The notes under the pieces: model-generated
The model's database searches: none
What the model saw: the letters and a program-made list of their open reading frames with translations, nothing else
Told to the model about the DNA's origin: nothing
Shown: piece by piece, positions 1-8,200 of the stretch
Layout of the letters: every line of letters begins with the position of its first letter
Numbering within the stretch: position 1 is the first letter of the stretch
Made by a program: the position numbers and the translations under genes
Source: an uncultured Planctomycetaceae bacterium
GTDB lineage: Bacteria > Planctomycetota > Planctomycetia > Pirellulales > Pirellulaceae
Direction of reading: 5' to 3'
DNA length: 17,641 nucleotides
NCBI GenBank assembly: GCA_903927685.1
Contig: CAIYOB010000748.1
Span: 1 to 17,641 of the forward strand

Positions 1-56
1 ATAGTTCGCCCGCTGCTGATCATGTCGTCAGGAATGGAGTCTGGGAGCTACAAGTC

Positions 57-335
57 ATGCCGCCGCTTGCCGAGATACTTGCCGTCGTGGCGATTTTCGC
101 GATCCAACTCGCCGGCGCGGCCAGCGTGATCCACACGCGGCTGAAGGAGCGTTCGCTGGCCGCAGCCAGCTCGCAGAAGTGGTTCTTCATTTTGCTGCTA
201 GCCGTCGGCTTGGCGACGATGATCGGCATTCAAACCGGCCACAGCACATGGCTGTCCGGAGCCGCAACATTGGGCCTGATGGCGATCGGCGCCACGGCGG
301 ACTTTCGCACCGAACGGCGTAGTCCGGCGTATTGA
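57..335 (+). CDS. Small predicted membrane protein, unknown function
   Basis: The product is 92 residues with about three hydrophobic stretches (roughly 6-25, 42-60 and 66-82), separated by a short basic loop (HTRLKER). It ends in a charged tail (DFRTERR), so it is probably a small integral inner-membrane protein. The ATG at 57 has a purine-rich GGGAG about 9 bases upstream, which supports this start. I recognise no family and see no catalytic motif. It converges with the minus-strand zinc-ribbon gene, and a hairpin at 372-398 sits between them. A minus-strand ORF covers the same bases but has no ribosome binding site and reads as low-complexity, Arg-rich shadow protein. Confidence 0.6.
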   Translation: MPPLAEILAVVAIFAIQLAGAASVIHTRLKERSLAAASSQKWFFILLLAVGLATMIGIQTGHSTWLSGAATLGLMAIGATADFRTERRSPAY

Positions 336-371
336 TCTCGACGTTCCACCAAGCCCTGCAGATGTAGCCCT

Positions 372-398
372 GTAGGATGGATCGCCAATCCGTCCTAC
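372..398. repeat. Imperfect palindrome (hairpin) between convergent genes
   Basis: GTAGGATGGAT (372-382) pairs with ATCCGTCCTAC (388-398) around a five-base loop, giving 11 pairs with one G-T wobble. It lies in the 83-base gap between two convergent genes. There is no T-tract on either side, so it is not a classical intrinsic terminator, though it could still stop or stabilise transcripts from both sides. The form suggests a dispersed planctomycete palindromic repeat, but only one copy is in this window. Confidence 0.55.
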
Positions 399-418
399 TT
401 CGAATACCGGTGCGGAGT

Positions 419-787
419 TTACAGTTCCGGCCGATACTGTTTGCCGCATCGGGCACAAGCGCTGGCGGCCGCATCGACTCGCTGCCACACATGATCGCAC
501 TCACCCTGCGGTTTTTCCTTGGCCAGTCCGCACTTGGGACAGACGCCCGGCGGAAAGCCGATTCCTTCGTCAAACGCGTGCTGACAGCCGTTGCTCAGCC
601 GCTGGGCGTTCCGTTCGCGGTTCCGCTCCCGCCGCGCAGCGCTTTCGGCTTGAATGGCGTCCAGTTCCTTCAACTCGCGCCGTTCGTCGTACAGCGTGTA
701 CAAGTACTTGAAGAAGGAGTACACCAACGCGGCCAGGATCGTCGCCGGCAGGACCAGCAACATCGCAAAAAAGAAAAATGCCTTCAT
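419..787 (-). CDS. Membrane-anchored protein with duplicated Cys/His zinc-ribbon-like motif
   Basis: The product is 122 residues. Residues 2-31 form one hydrophobic helix (MKAFFFFAMLLVLP...), followed by a highly charged, probably helical or coiled stretch (about 34-62). The soluble C-terminus carries two copies of the same metal-binding pattern: C68-x-H70 with C83-PK-C86, and C97-x-H99 with C111-AR-C114. The two copies differ by one residue in internal spacing, suggesting an internal duplication. The ATG at 787 is preceded by AGGAG, which fixes the start inside a longer open frame. The two-domain GNAT gene lies 41 bases upstream on the same strand, so the two are probably co-transcribed. The zinc-binding role is inferred from the motifs alone, and I do not recognise a named family. 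Confidence 0.7.
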   Translation of the reverse strand: MKAFFFFAMLLVLPATILAALVYSFFKYLYTLYDERRELKELDAIQAESAARRERNRERNAQRLSNGCQHAFDEGIGFPPGVCPKCGLAKEKPQGECDHVWQRVDAAASACARCGKQYRPEL

Positions 788-828
788 GACGGACTCCTCA
801 GACCTGACGACTTGGTTCGCAAAGCCGC

Positions 829-1758
829 TCAGCCGGTCTCCGGCATGAACGTTGGCATGACGATACCTTGCGGGGGCGTCCAGTCGCCGCGTGATTGGGC
901 GAAGTGCAATTCGCAGTTGATCGCGCCCCACGCGTACATGGTATGCACCAGTTTCGGGCAGGCCGCCGGGACCAACCACACCGGCTGGCGGCCGCGATTC
1001 TGATTCAGTTCGGCGAGTATCAAAGCCGCCGCATCCTCTTCCGTGCGCATCACGCCGGGGCCCAGCATATTGCTGGCGGGATGGGCCACAGAGACGAGAA
1101 ACCCGTCCAGTCCGCCGTGCGTTCCCTCCAGGACCGACACATGCCAGATGCCGTCCGGATTCTCCACGAAGTAACGCAGATCGTTCTCCCGGCGGATATG
1201 GCTGATGTTCCACTCCAGCTCGACCATCGCCGCCAGATCGTGCTGGGTCGCCTGACGTATCCGTTCGGACCCGGCCACACGTTGGTCGAGTCCTCCCTGG
1301 GGGACCTGCATGATCATGTCGTGGTAGATTGCGCGGGGAACAAATCCGGCGCGATTGTACAGCGAGTACGAATCCAGGTTCAGCGCGCTGGAGACCAGAC
1401 GCATCAGTTTCCCTTGGCCGTCCGCCACATCCGTGACGAATCGCAACAGGCGGCTGGCAATTCCTTTGCCGAAGTACTCGGGGTGGACGTTCATGATTCC
1501 CAGCGACACATGGGTCGAACGCGGGTGGTAGAAACACGAGCCCGCCAGACGCCCGGTCTCCCGGTCTTCAGCCACCACGCAGCAGCCTGGATCCAACTGT
1601 TCATACACCGCGCAGAACAGCGTGGGACCGTCCTTGGCTCCAGTAAAGATCGGCGGCCGGCCTCGGGCGACGTACCAGCCGTTCGTCGAGTCGTAGATCA
1701 GTGCCGCCACTTCGCCCCAATCCTCATCCCCCATCGCCCGCAGCACGATGTTCGCCAT
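829..1758 (-). CDS. GNAT-family N-acetyltransferase, two tandem GNAT-like domains
   Basis: The product is 309 residues. The N-terminal half is a recognisable GNAT domain: acetyl-CoA motif A is V91-H-P-E-Y-F-G-K-G-I-A-S-R-L-L, followed by S-L-Y-N-R-A-G-F near 131-139, the usual motif B ending. The C-terminal half (about 166-309) starts again with a GNAT-like strand (RIRQATQHDLAAMVELEW) but lacks a clear Q/RxxGxG motif, so it is probably a degenerate or substrate-binding copy. The ATG at 1758 follows a GGGGAA stretch and begins exactly at the first GNAT strand; the open frame upstream looks non-coding. The acceptor substrate is unknown. It is the first gene of a likely two-gene unit with the zinc-ribbon membrane gene. 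Confidence 0.8.
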   Translation of the reverse strand: MANIVLRAMGDEDWGEVAALIYDSTNGWYVARGRPPIFTGAKDGPTLFCAVYEQLDPGCCVVAEDRETGRLAGSCFYHPRSTHVSLGIMNVHPEYFGKGIASRLLRFVTDVADGQGKLMRLVSSALNLDSYSLYNRAGFVPRAIYHDMIMQVPQGGLDQRVAGSERIRQATQHDLAAMVELEWNISHIRRENDLRYFVENPDGIWHVSVLEGTHGGLDGFLVSVAHPASNMLGPGVMRTEEDAAALILAELNQNRGRQPVWLVPAACPKLVHTMYAWGAINCELHFAQSRGDWTPPQGIVMPTFMPETG

Positions 1759-1879
1759 AAGTTCCCCAAGCCACAAGGTTTGTGATGGTTCGACTAGAGC
1801 CGTTTCCAGTTGTGTCCACCCTAGCAGACTCAGGCCTTGTGTCAAGTGACGGCAAAGGCTTGCACGTTCGGGTCGGTCA

Positions 1880-1908
1880 TTGACCGCGACGGCTCACGCC
1901 GCTAAACT
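1880..1908 (+). promoter_or_regulatory. Predicted sigma-70-type promoter of tRNA-His
   Basis: TTGACC at 1880-1885 and TAAACT at 1903-1908 are separated by 17 bases, a near-consensus housekeeping arrangement. Transcription would begin around 1915, about 40 bases before the tRNA. The element lies in the gap between the minus-strand GNAT gene and the tRNA. It is assigned by motif only. Confidence 0.55.
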
Positions 1909-1953
1909 AGCACCCATAACAAGACGGCAGCCTTGACCGCCGTCAACGTTTAT

Positions 1954-2028
1954 GGTGGCTGTAGCTCAGCTGGATAGAGCATCAGATTGTGGCTCTGAGG
2001 GTCGAGGGTTCGAATCCCTTCAGCCACC
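1954..2028 (+). tRNA. tRNA-His (GTG anticodon)
   Basis: A full cloverleaf can be drawn. The acceptor arm is GTGGCTG/CAGCCAC, the D-stem GCTC/GAGC, the anticodon stem TCAGA/TCTGA with loop TTGTGGC (anticodon GTG), and the T-arm GAGGG-TTCGAAT-CCCTT. An extra G at 1954 faces discriminator C at 2028, the hallmark G-1:C73 pair recognised by histidyl-tRNA synthetase. CCA is not encoded, since C2028 is followed by CCT. It is flanked by its own promoter and intrinsic terminator, so it is a single-tRNA transcription unit. Confidence 0.97.
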
Positions 2029-2036
2029 CCTCACAC

Positions 2037-2062
2037 AAACCCTTGCACGGCAAGGGTTTTTT
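2037..2062 (+). terminator. Rho-independent terminator after tRNA-His
   Basis: The stem AAACCCTTGC (2037-2046) pairs perfectly with GCAAGGGTTT (2050-2059) around an ACG loop and runs into a T-tract (2057-2062). It begins nine bases after the tRNA 3' end. The stem is unusually clean for this GC-rich window. Confidence 0.9.
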
Positions 2063-2165
2063 GTTTCTTGGTGCGATGGTCGCGGGGGCCGATAGTCGGG
2101 TTGTACACCCGTTTTGACAACCGGTGAACGGGAGCTGGACCTCGGCGATCGGAAACGGCTCCCAA

Positions 2166-3488
2166 TCAGTTGGCGGCCAAGCTCACTCGAACCAGTTCTT
2201 TGTCGTTCCGAGCGAATACCGATCGGTCAGCAAACGCCGGATGGCTCCAGACGACCTTGCGGCCGAACGTGAGACTGGTTGGTTCGAGGACGCGTGAACG
2301 ACCGATCTCCGTATACCCCTGCGGTGACAAGCGGGCCAGGATCAAGTCGCCTGTCTCGCTGAACAAGAAGAAATGCTCTTCGTGCTTGACCAGGAACGCG
2401 GTGCCGTAGCGTTCGCCGCGCGTGCCGCCCGTGGTGGGTTGAAGCGTTTGCCACAACCGCTCGCCATCGCTCAGACGCACTCCCATCAAGGCCCCGCTCC
2501 CGACGTCACAACCGTAGATCGTGCCGTCTTCCAGGAACGGCGTGCTGTTGGCGCAATACACGGCATTGCTGGCTTTCCCTCGCCAGACCTCTTGGACCGC
2601 CGGTTTCTTATCGTCCAACTTCAACAGCACGCCCACGTCGCCATAACCGCTGGCCAGCACGTAGGGCCCCAGTTGCCGAGGCGTCGTGATCGCCATGCCA
2701 TAGCTGGGCTTCAGCGGCACCGACCAGAACCGTTCGCCGGTCAGGGGATCCAGGCCGTTGATGGCTTCGCCGTGCCAGATCAGCAACTGCTTCTGTCCGC
2801 CGTATTCAATCATTGTCGGCGGACAGTAGCCCTGCTGCTCGGCGGATAACGCTCGCCAGACCTCGCGTCCGGTCCGTTTGTCGAAGGCCACGGCCACGCT
2901 GCCGGGACCGCCGACAACGCAGAACAACAGGTCGCCGAGAACCAACGGGTGCGCGGCGACGCCCCAGAACGGCGTCTTGGCATCGTAGTCCTTGACAAAG
3001 TCCTTGGTCCAGACCGGCTTTCCGCTCTGGGCGTCCAGGCAAGACAGATTGCCTTCGGCCCCCAGCGCGTAGACCAGCTTGCCATCCACGGTCGGCGTAC
3101 AGCGCGGACCGCCGCCGAACGAGATATTGTAGGGCCGGTCGTATTCGTGCTTCCACAGCAACTTGCCCGTGGCGGCGTCCAGGCACAGGACCCGTTCGGT
3201 GCCCTCCAGTCGGTCCGGTCCGCCGGGGTTGTTGGTGATCTCGCCCGAGCGGCGGACGTAGTCCATCACGTACACCTTGCCGTCCGCCACGGCCGGGCCG
3301 GCGTAACCCAACTCGATCGGCGCGCGCCACTGGACGCGCAGTCCTGCCGCCGGAAATCGATCCACGACGCCCGGCTCGCGCCACACGCCGTCGCGGCTCG
3401 GTCCCAGCCATTGCGGCCAGTCGTCTCCGACGGCAGGCGAGACCAGCAGGCAGACGATGTTGAACAGTACAAAGGAACACAGACGCAT
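2166..3488 (-). CDS. Secreted PQQ-like beta-propeller protein (BamB-like fold)
   Basis: The product is 440 residues. Residues 1-21 are a signal peptide (MRLCSFVLFNIVCLLVSPAVG), and the mature part opens with DDWPQWLGPSRDGVW, the entry sequence of many planctomycete PQQ-like propeller proteins. Repeated blade motifs follow, such as LDAATGKLLWKHEYD, LDAQSGKPVWTKDF, FDKRTGREVWRA and LDPLTGERFWSVPL, where an Asp-xxTG-xxxW core closes each blade. The ATG at 3488 is preceded by AGGAGA; an upstream in-frame start would add ten polar residues before the signal peptide. It begins 26 bases after the stop of the ThuA-domain gene, so the two form an operon. PQQ binding itself is not demonstrated, because the fold is also used by non-enzymatic scaffolds. 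Confidence 0.88.
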   Translation of the reverse strand: MRLCSFVLFNIVCLLVSPAVGDDWPQWLGPSRDGVWREPGVVDRFPAAGLRVQWRAPIELGYAGPAVADGKVYVMDYVRRSGEITNNPGGPDRLEGTERVLCLDAATGKLLWKHEYDRPYNISFGGGPRCTPTVDGKLVYALGAEGNLSCLDAQSGKPVWTKDFVKDYDAKTPFWGVAAHPLVLGDLLFCVVGGPGSVAVAFDKRTGREVWRALSAEQQGYCPPTMIEYGGQKQLLIWHGEAINGLDPLTGERFWSVPLKPSYGMAITTPRQLGPYVLASGYGDVGVLLKLDDKKPAVQEVWRGKASNAVYCANSTPFLEDGTIYGCDVGSGALMGVRLSDGERLWQTLQPTTGGTRGERYGTAFLVKHEEHFFLFSETGDLILARLSPQGYTEIGRSRVLEPTSLTFGRKVVWSHPAFADRSVFARNDKELVRVSLAAN

Positions 3489-3514
3489 CTCGAGATTCTC
3501 CTGGTTGGTAACCG

Positions 3515-4453
3515 TCACGGGTTCAGCTTGGTGATTTCCTGCCGGACCGCGTCCGCGTTGAAGCCGTCGGGGCGAGGCTGGCCGAGGTCGGCTTCGAGTT
3601 TTTCCAGCGTGGGAGTCGGGGAGGGAACGCCGCCGGCCGGGACTTCGGCGCCGGCGATCCAGACGATAGCGTTCAGGACGGACTTGCGGAAGCTGTCCTG
3701 AGCCCAGTTCCAGTGGGTGTGCATGCCCGTGAATCCGAACCCGCGGCCGCCGCCGGGGCGTTCGTACACCCAGCCGACGACTTCCGCCATTCCCGTCCGA
3801 GCCCGCACGGCCGGATTACCGCTGTGCGGGCCATCCGGGCCTTGGCGAGTCCGCTCCGGCGGCACGGCGGACAAAATGGGAGTGACGCCCTTCATCTCAT
3901 CGACAAACCGCATGTGATAGTACCATTCGTCCTGGACCTTGAACGGCTTCAAGCCGCGGGCGGCGGGATGGTCCGGAAAACTCTTGAATTCAGCCTCCCA
4001 GAACGGGTTCACCGACCAGTGCTGTTCGTAGGAACCGCCGATCCACGCGATCAGGTTCTTGACCGCCCGAGGATCGCTCGGATCGACGGTGTAGTGGATG
4101 CAGGCCAGACCTACGCCCCTGTCCATCAGGGGCGCCAAGCGATCGGCGAATCGCTTGACCAGGCCGCCCCCGTCACTGCCCAGCACGATCGCGTCGGCGG
4201 TGTCCAGGGGAGCCAAGTCCTGGTCGTCTTGGATCACGACGGCGTGAACGGCGGGCACGCCTTCGTTCAGCATCCGGGCCAACATCCGGAACGCGGGCCC
4301 GTAGGCATGCCCGCCGTACCCGTGACTCGCTTTGCCGTGGACAAAGACGATCTGCTTCTGGGCGTCGGCGGCAGCGACTGGCGGCAACGCGTCTGGCAGC
4401 GCCCAGGCGGCGAACAGGAGCCCGATTGTGAACGAAATGATGCAGTGTCGCAT
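3515..4453 (-). CDS. ThuA-domain protein, exported
   Basis: The product is 312 residues. A signal peptide covers about 1-29 (basic start, hydrophobic core, AAA-like end). The ThuA/trehalose-utilisation-like domain, with a class I glutamine-amidotransferase-like fold, follows from about 33 to 275. Visible hallmarks are IVFVHGKASHGYGGH near 35-49, GLACIHYTVD near 115-124, DEWYYHMRF at 175-183 and the late FGFTGMHTHWNW block. The ATG at 4453 follows GAGGAG. In planctomycetes such proteins commonly accompany secreted propeller or dehydrogenase genes, and here a PQQ-like propeller follows within 26 bases. Substrate and catalysis are unknown. The gene starts 37 bases after the ancestral end of the MazF-like toxin reading frame, so it may be read from the toxin-antitoxin promoter. 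Confidence 0.85.
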   Translation of the reverse strand: MRHCIISFTIGLLFAAWALPDALPPVAAADAQKQIVFVHGKASHGYGGHAYGPAFRMLARMLNEGVPAVHAVVIQDDQDLAPLDTADAIVLGSDGGGLVKRFADRLAPLMDRGVGLACIHYTVDPSDPRAVKNLIAWIGGSYEQHWSVNPFWEAEFKSFPDHPAARGLKPFKVQDEWYYHMRFVDEMKGVTPILSAVPPERTRQGPDGPHSGNPAVRARTGMAEVVGWVYERPGGGRGFGFTGMHTHWNWAQDSFRKSVLNAIVWIAGAEVPAGGVPSPTPTLEKLEADLGQPRPDGFNADAVRQEITKLNP

Positions 4454-4490
4454 GGGAATCTCCTCGGAGGGATCGTGAAAGGTTGTGATT

Positions 4491-4845
4491 CTAGCGGGAA
4501 AGTGCCAGGCTCCAGGCCAGGGCTTGATCCACCTCGACCATTCGCTGATCCGCTAAGCTGTCCGACTGGTTGGCCGAGAAAACGCTGGGGGTCCAAGGCC
4601 CGAATTTGGAAAGTCATGAACACCGTCTCTTGCGGCAAGTTCGCTTCACCGGCAGCGACGCGTACGTTGCCAGGGTAATCGGCCGGAACCCGATACCCGC
4701 TTGTACCGGCGACGACCGCTACCACAAGCGGTCGCGAGTTCAAGGTGTCATTGGACACGACCAGTACGGGCCTTCTCCCCGCCTGTTCGCGGCCACTAGC
4801 CGGACTCAGGTCGACGAAGTAGATCTCGCCGCGTCGGACACTCAT
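4491..4845 (-). pseudogene. MazF/PemK-type toxin, frameshifted near its C-terminus
   Basis: The first 98 residues are a standard MazF/PemK endoribonuclease domain: MSVRRGEIYFVDLSP, then GREQAGRRPVLVVSND, then VFMTFQIRALD. After QPVGQLS the frame runs into GSANGRGGSSPG and continues as nonsense to 4267 inside the ThuA gene. Removing one C of the CC at 4550-4551 (a G on the coding strand) restores DQRMVEVDQALAWSLALSR and a stop at 4491, giving a normal 117-residue toxin. This is therefore a single-base insertion, either a real inactivating mutation or a sequence error. The ATG overlaps the antitoxin stop codon (ATGA), and GGAGG lies upstream. The intact family cleaves mRNA; whether this copy is active is unclear. 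Confidence 0.8.
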
Positions 4846-5099
4846 TGATACGCCTCCAGTCCATCGGTTTCGGCGCAAGCGAACTCATCGTTGATGGCGT
4901 GGATCTCTCGCAACACAAATGGGTCGGACGCCATTAACGCCACGGCTCGCTCGACCGACGCGACATCCGCGTAACTCCATCCGCAATGGCGGGCGACGAG
5001 AAACACGGCAAAGTCCTGCATCTCCTGGACAGCCGTGGGAGGCAGTTGACGCATCAAGCCTACCACTCTCTTTTCGCTGGCGGAAAGTGCGATGCTCAT
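4842..5099 (-). CDS. Antitoxin partner of MazF/PemK toxin
   Basis: The product is 85 residues and starts MSIALSASEKRVVGLMRQLP. It has a helical LPPTAVQEMQDFAVFL segment of the kind seen in small antitoxins, followed by a C-terminal tail (FVLREIHAINDEFACAETDGLE) rich in acidic residues that would wrap the toxin. Its stop overlaps the toxin start as ATGA, implying translational coupling. I chose the ATG at 5099 because the additional 44 residues of the open frame (to 5231) are unlike a protein N-terminus; the ribosome binding site there is weak. No ribbon-helix-helix or AbrB motif is obvious, so the family is assigned mainly by context. Confidence 0.65.
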   Translation of the reverse strand: MSIALSASEKRVVGLMRQLPPTAVQEMQDFAVFLVARHCGWSYADVASVERAVALMASDPFVLREIHAINDEFACAETDGLEAYQ

Positions 5100-5234
5100 G
5101 GCAAGTGTCCGTCCATTTGAAGGCAAATCAAGTCCCGTTCTACTCACCGATTCTAACGTCCAATTGCCGAAAGGCGAGGTGCCGGTACCTGCCGCGTCAG
5201 GAACCTGCTGAACATGTAGGTTTAGCCCCATCGT

Positions 5235-8200
5235 CTATTTCAGGCACACTGCCTCGCCGTTTTCCAAAGTCACCACCGCGCTGCCGTCGCGGGTCAGGGC
5301 CAAGCCCCAGGGCACCGGGGGGGCCGCCAGTGGTTGAGTCCACAGCGGCTGGCCATCGCTCAGGTTGATCGCGAGCACCTGCGTGTCGGTGGCCACAACC
5401 GCGGCGTTCTTGCCGATCGCCAGCGCCCGACCGTCGGGCGTCGCGTGCGTCCACAACGGCGTCAAGCCGTCGACCTCCGGCTTGCCCCACGCTCGCGCAA
5501 ACACTTCCGGGGAACTCGCTTCGTTGCGGGCATAGCAGGCCAGCTTGGCATTGTTGAACCAGGCCAAGTCGCGGTCACCGACGCGGCTGACCACCGTCTT
5601 GTTCGTCACCGACCAATCGTACACGGGATACTGCGGATGCGAATAGTACGGCTTGCCGCTGACGAACACCTGGTTGCCGATCCGGTGCAACTCGCACCCC
5701 CGCGGGCTCTCCGAGGCCGGGACGTTGTTGTTGACCGTGCGCCGCAGGTGCTGGGCCGGATCGTTCAGGCAGCGGCCGTTTTGCAGATCGAACGCGGCAG
5801 GCGATACAACGTTGCCGCCCGCCAACCACAGCCGGCCGTCGAAGGCCAGCATCTGGCCTTGCACACTGACGCCCGTCCGGCCGACCTGGTCCATGTGGCC
5901 CGTCGCGTTGTTCTGCCATCGGATTCGGCCGGTGGCCGCATCCAGAGCGTAGACGTGCGTGCCGTCGTAATTCACAATGCCGGCGGCCACGTAGGCCACG
6001 CCGTTTTCGACCAGCACGCCGCTGGCGGCGGGCCACGTCGACGACAGCTGTCCGTACACAGGAATCCGGCGTTCGACTGGCGCTGCGCGGAACCGCCACA
6101 GCAGACGCCCCGTGGCCGCTTCCCAGGCGTACACCCAACCGTCGCCCGAACCGGCCAGCACTCGCCCGTCGGCGATCGTCGGCGGCAGGCGGATCGCGCC
6201 GCCGGTGAAGGCCGTCCATTTTGGCTGGCCAGAACTCGCCTCCAATGCCCGCACGACACCGTCCGAACCGGCCACAAACACCAACTCGCCAACCGCCGTG
6301 GGCGCCGTGGGCGTCACGCCAGGCGGCAAGGCAGTTCGCCAGGCCGGCTGAACCGTCGCGGGCACCTCGGCCGCCGTCGTCCCCGAGCTGCTGTTGTCCG
6401 CGCGAAACACGGGCCAATCAGCGTTACCGCATGGCAGCGCGGTCACGTCGGTCGACGCGGCAGGCGTCTCCAGCCGCTCGGCATCCGTCGCCGGCCGGTT
6501 GAATGAATAATCGCCCGCCGGCCCCAGACAAGTGATTCCGTACAGTGTCAGATTGCAGTCACAGGTCGAGGGCCACCAGTACAGCAGGCCGTTGGCGATT
6601 GTCACCCCGTCTTGGCATTGGGCCCGCATCGGCGAAATCAGGCCCCATTCATTGGATGCCACATCCAATCGCGTCGAACCGCCACTGGCGCGGCAGAACA
6701 CGGCGTCGATCGAGCCCGTGGGCCGAGTACAGGCGCGCCGGCCCAGATCGAGTTCGGCCAGGATCTGACCGGTCAGCGGATCGAACTTGCGGCTAGGTTC
6801 CGGAATGCGCGACAACTCGGGTCGATACTGGCCGCCCATGCCGACTTCGGCACCCACCTGGCCGCTGAGCGCATACACCCCGTCGTCGCGGAGCACCAAC
6901 TGGTAATTGCTGTACGGTTGCTCCCACAGGACGCGTCCGTCGGCCGCCGCGACCGCGACCAGTTTGGCGACCTGCGGCCCGGCAAAGTACAGCGCCTTGT
7001 CGCTGCATTTCAAGTAAGCGGTCGTGCGCCAATTGGTGCGCCAGTCCTGGCGGTTCAGATAACTGCCCAAAGCCTCGAAGAGTGCAACGTCCGTCTGCGG
7101 TGTCTTGCGCCACACGGCTTGCCCCGTTTTCGTGTCCAGGCAAGTCAAGAACCCGCCCATGCGGTACGCGAAGATTCGACCGTGGCTCAGGCACAGAGCT
7201 CGGCTATCGATCGGTTCCGCCTCCTGGTACCGCCAGAGGATTTCCTTCGTCTGCGGGTCGATGGCCAGCAAGGTCCGGCCGAAGCCCCAGGTGTGCTCGG
7301 GCTGGTTGTAGCCGGGGGACAGCGGGTTCCAGGGCCAGCCGTGGTTGGTGGATCGCATCCGGATGACCGGATCCCGTTGCTCCTGGTCGCCGATCAGGGC
7401 GTACAGCACACCGTCTTCGAGTGCCATCCATTTCCAGAATGTGCCGCCGGCCACATCCGCCGGCGGGGCGATCTCGTCCCGCGTCTGGCCGGTGGCGGCG
7501 TCGATCACTTTGCACGACTGGTCGTCCCCGAAGTACACCATGGTCGGCGTGGCGATCAGCGTGTTGCGATGCACCATCAACGCGGCGGGGATTTCCCGCC
7601 GCCACAGCAGCGTCCCGTTATAGCCGTTGAATGCGGCCAGCGTATCGAGCCACGGCTCTTCGCGCGTCTTGAAGGCGATGTGGCCGAACGCTTTGAAGAC
7701 ACGCCCGCCGGCTGCGACCGCGACCTGGGGCAGCGGCGCGTACCGCGGATCGGCTAGGAATTGCGTCAAGTAGGGACCGCGCGCGACCTGGTCCCGCGAT
7801 TGTGGATTGTTGTCCGGGCCGTGGTAGGGATGGCTCCAGTCGTCCACGCCTGCGGGGAGCGGCTTGACCAGTCGCCGGTCGCCCAGAATGGCCTGGCCCT
7901 CGGGCCGCAGCACGCGGAGCACCTCCGCCTCGATGGTGCCCGCCAGGTCGCCCGTGGCGATCACTGCGTCGGCCAAGTTGTCGGCCAGGTACAGATGCGC
8001 TGGATCGCCCTGCTCGACGAACACCCGCGTGCCGTACAGTCCCGCCTCGGCGACCGTCTTGCGCACGGCCTGTGCATCGGCAGCCCGAGCGAGTTGCACG
8101 TAAACCAGCAGTTCGCTGTCGCGTGCCAACTGAACAGCCGCCTGGCCGGAGATGTCCCCCAGCAGCACGCACAGGCCGCGCGTCGCATCCGGACGCGGGA

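Noticed and set aside
377..1003. 208-codon plus-strand ORF spanning the zinc-ribbon and GNAT genes
   Set aside because: It runs opposite two minus-strand genes with good starts and motifs, and begins inside the hairpin at 372-398.
2101..2135. Possible terminator for the 440-residue propeller gene (GGTTGT...ACAACC)
   Set aside because: Only a six-pair stem with a 12-base loop and no T-tract; too weak to call.
4267..4490. Long C-terminal extension of the MazF-like toxin overlapping ThuA
   Set aside because: The tail has no family similarity and uses a frame of the ThuA gene; the normal family ending appears after a one-base correction, so the extension is a frameshift artefact.
5150..5155. 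TAGAAT as a -10 box for the antitoxin-toxin pair
   Set aside because: The spacing-appropriate -35 position reads CTCGCC, unlike TTGACA, so the promoter is not supported.
6612..7757. 381-codon open frame on the plus strand within the large propeller gene
   Set aside because: It is antisense to a gene with a signal peptide and repeated blade motifs; no ribosome binding site or recognisable protein features.
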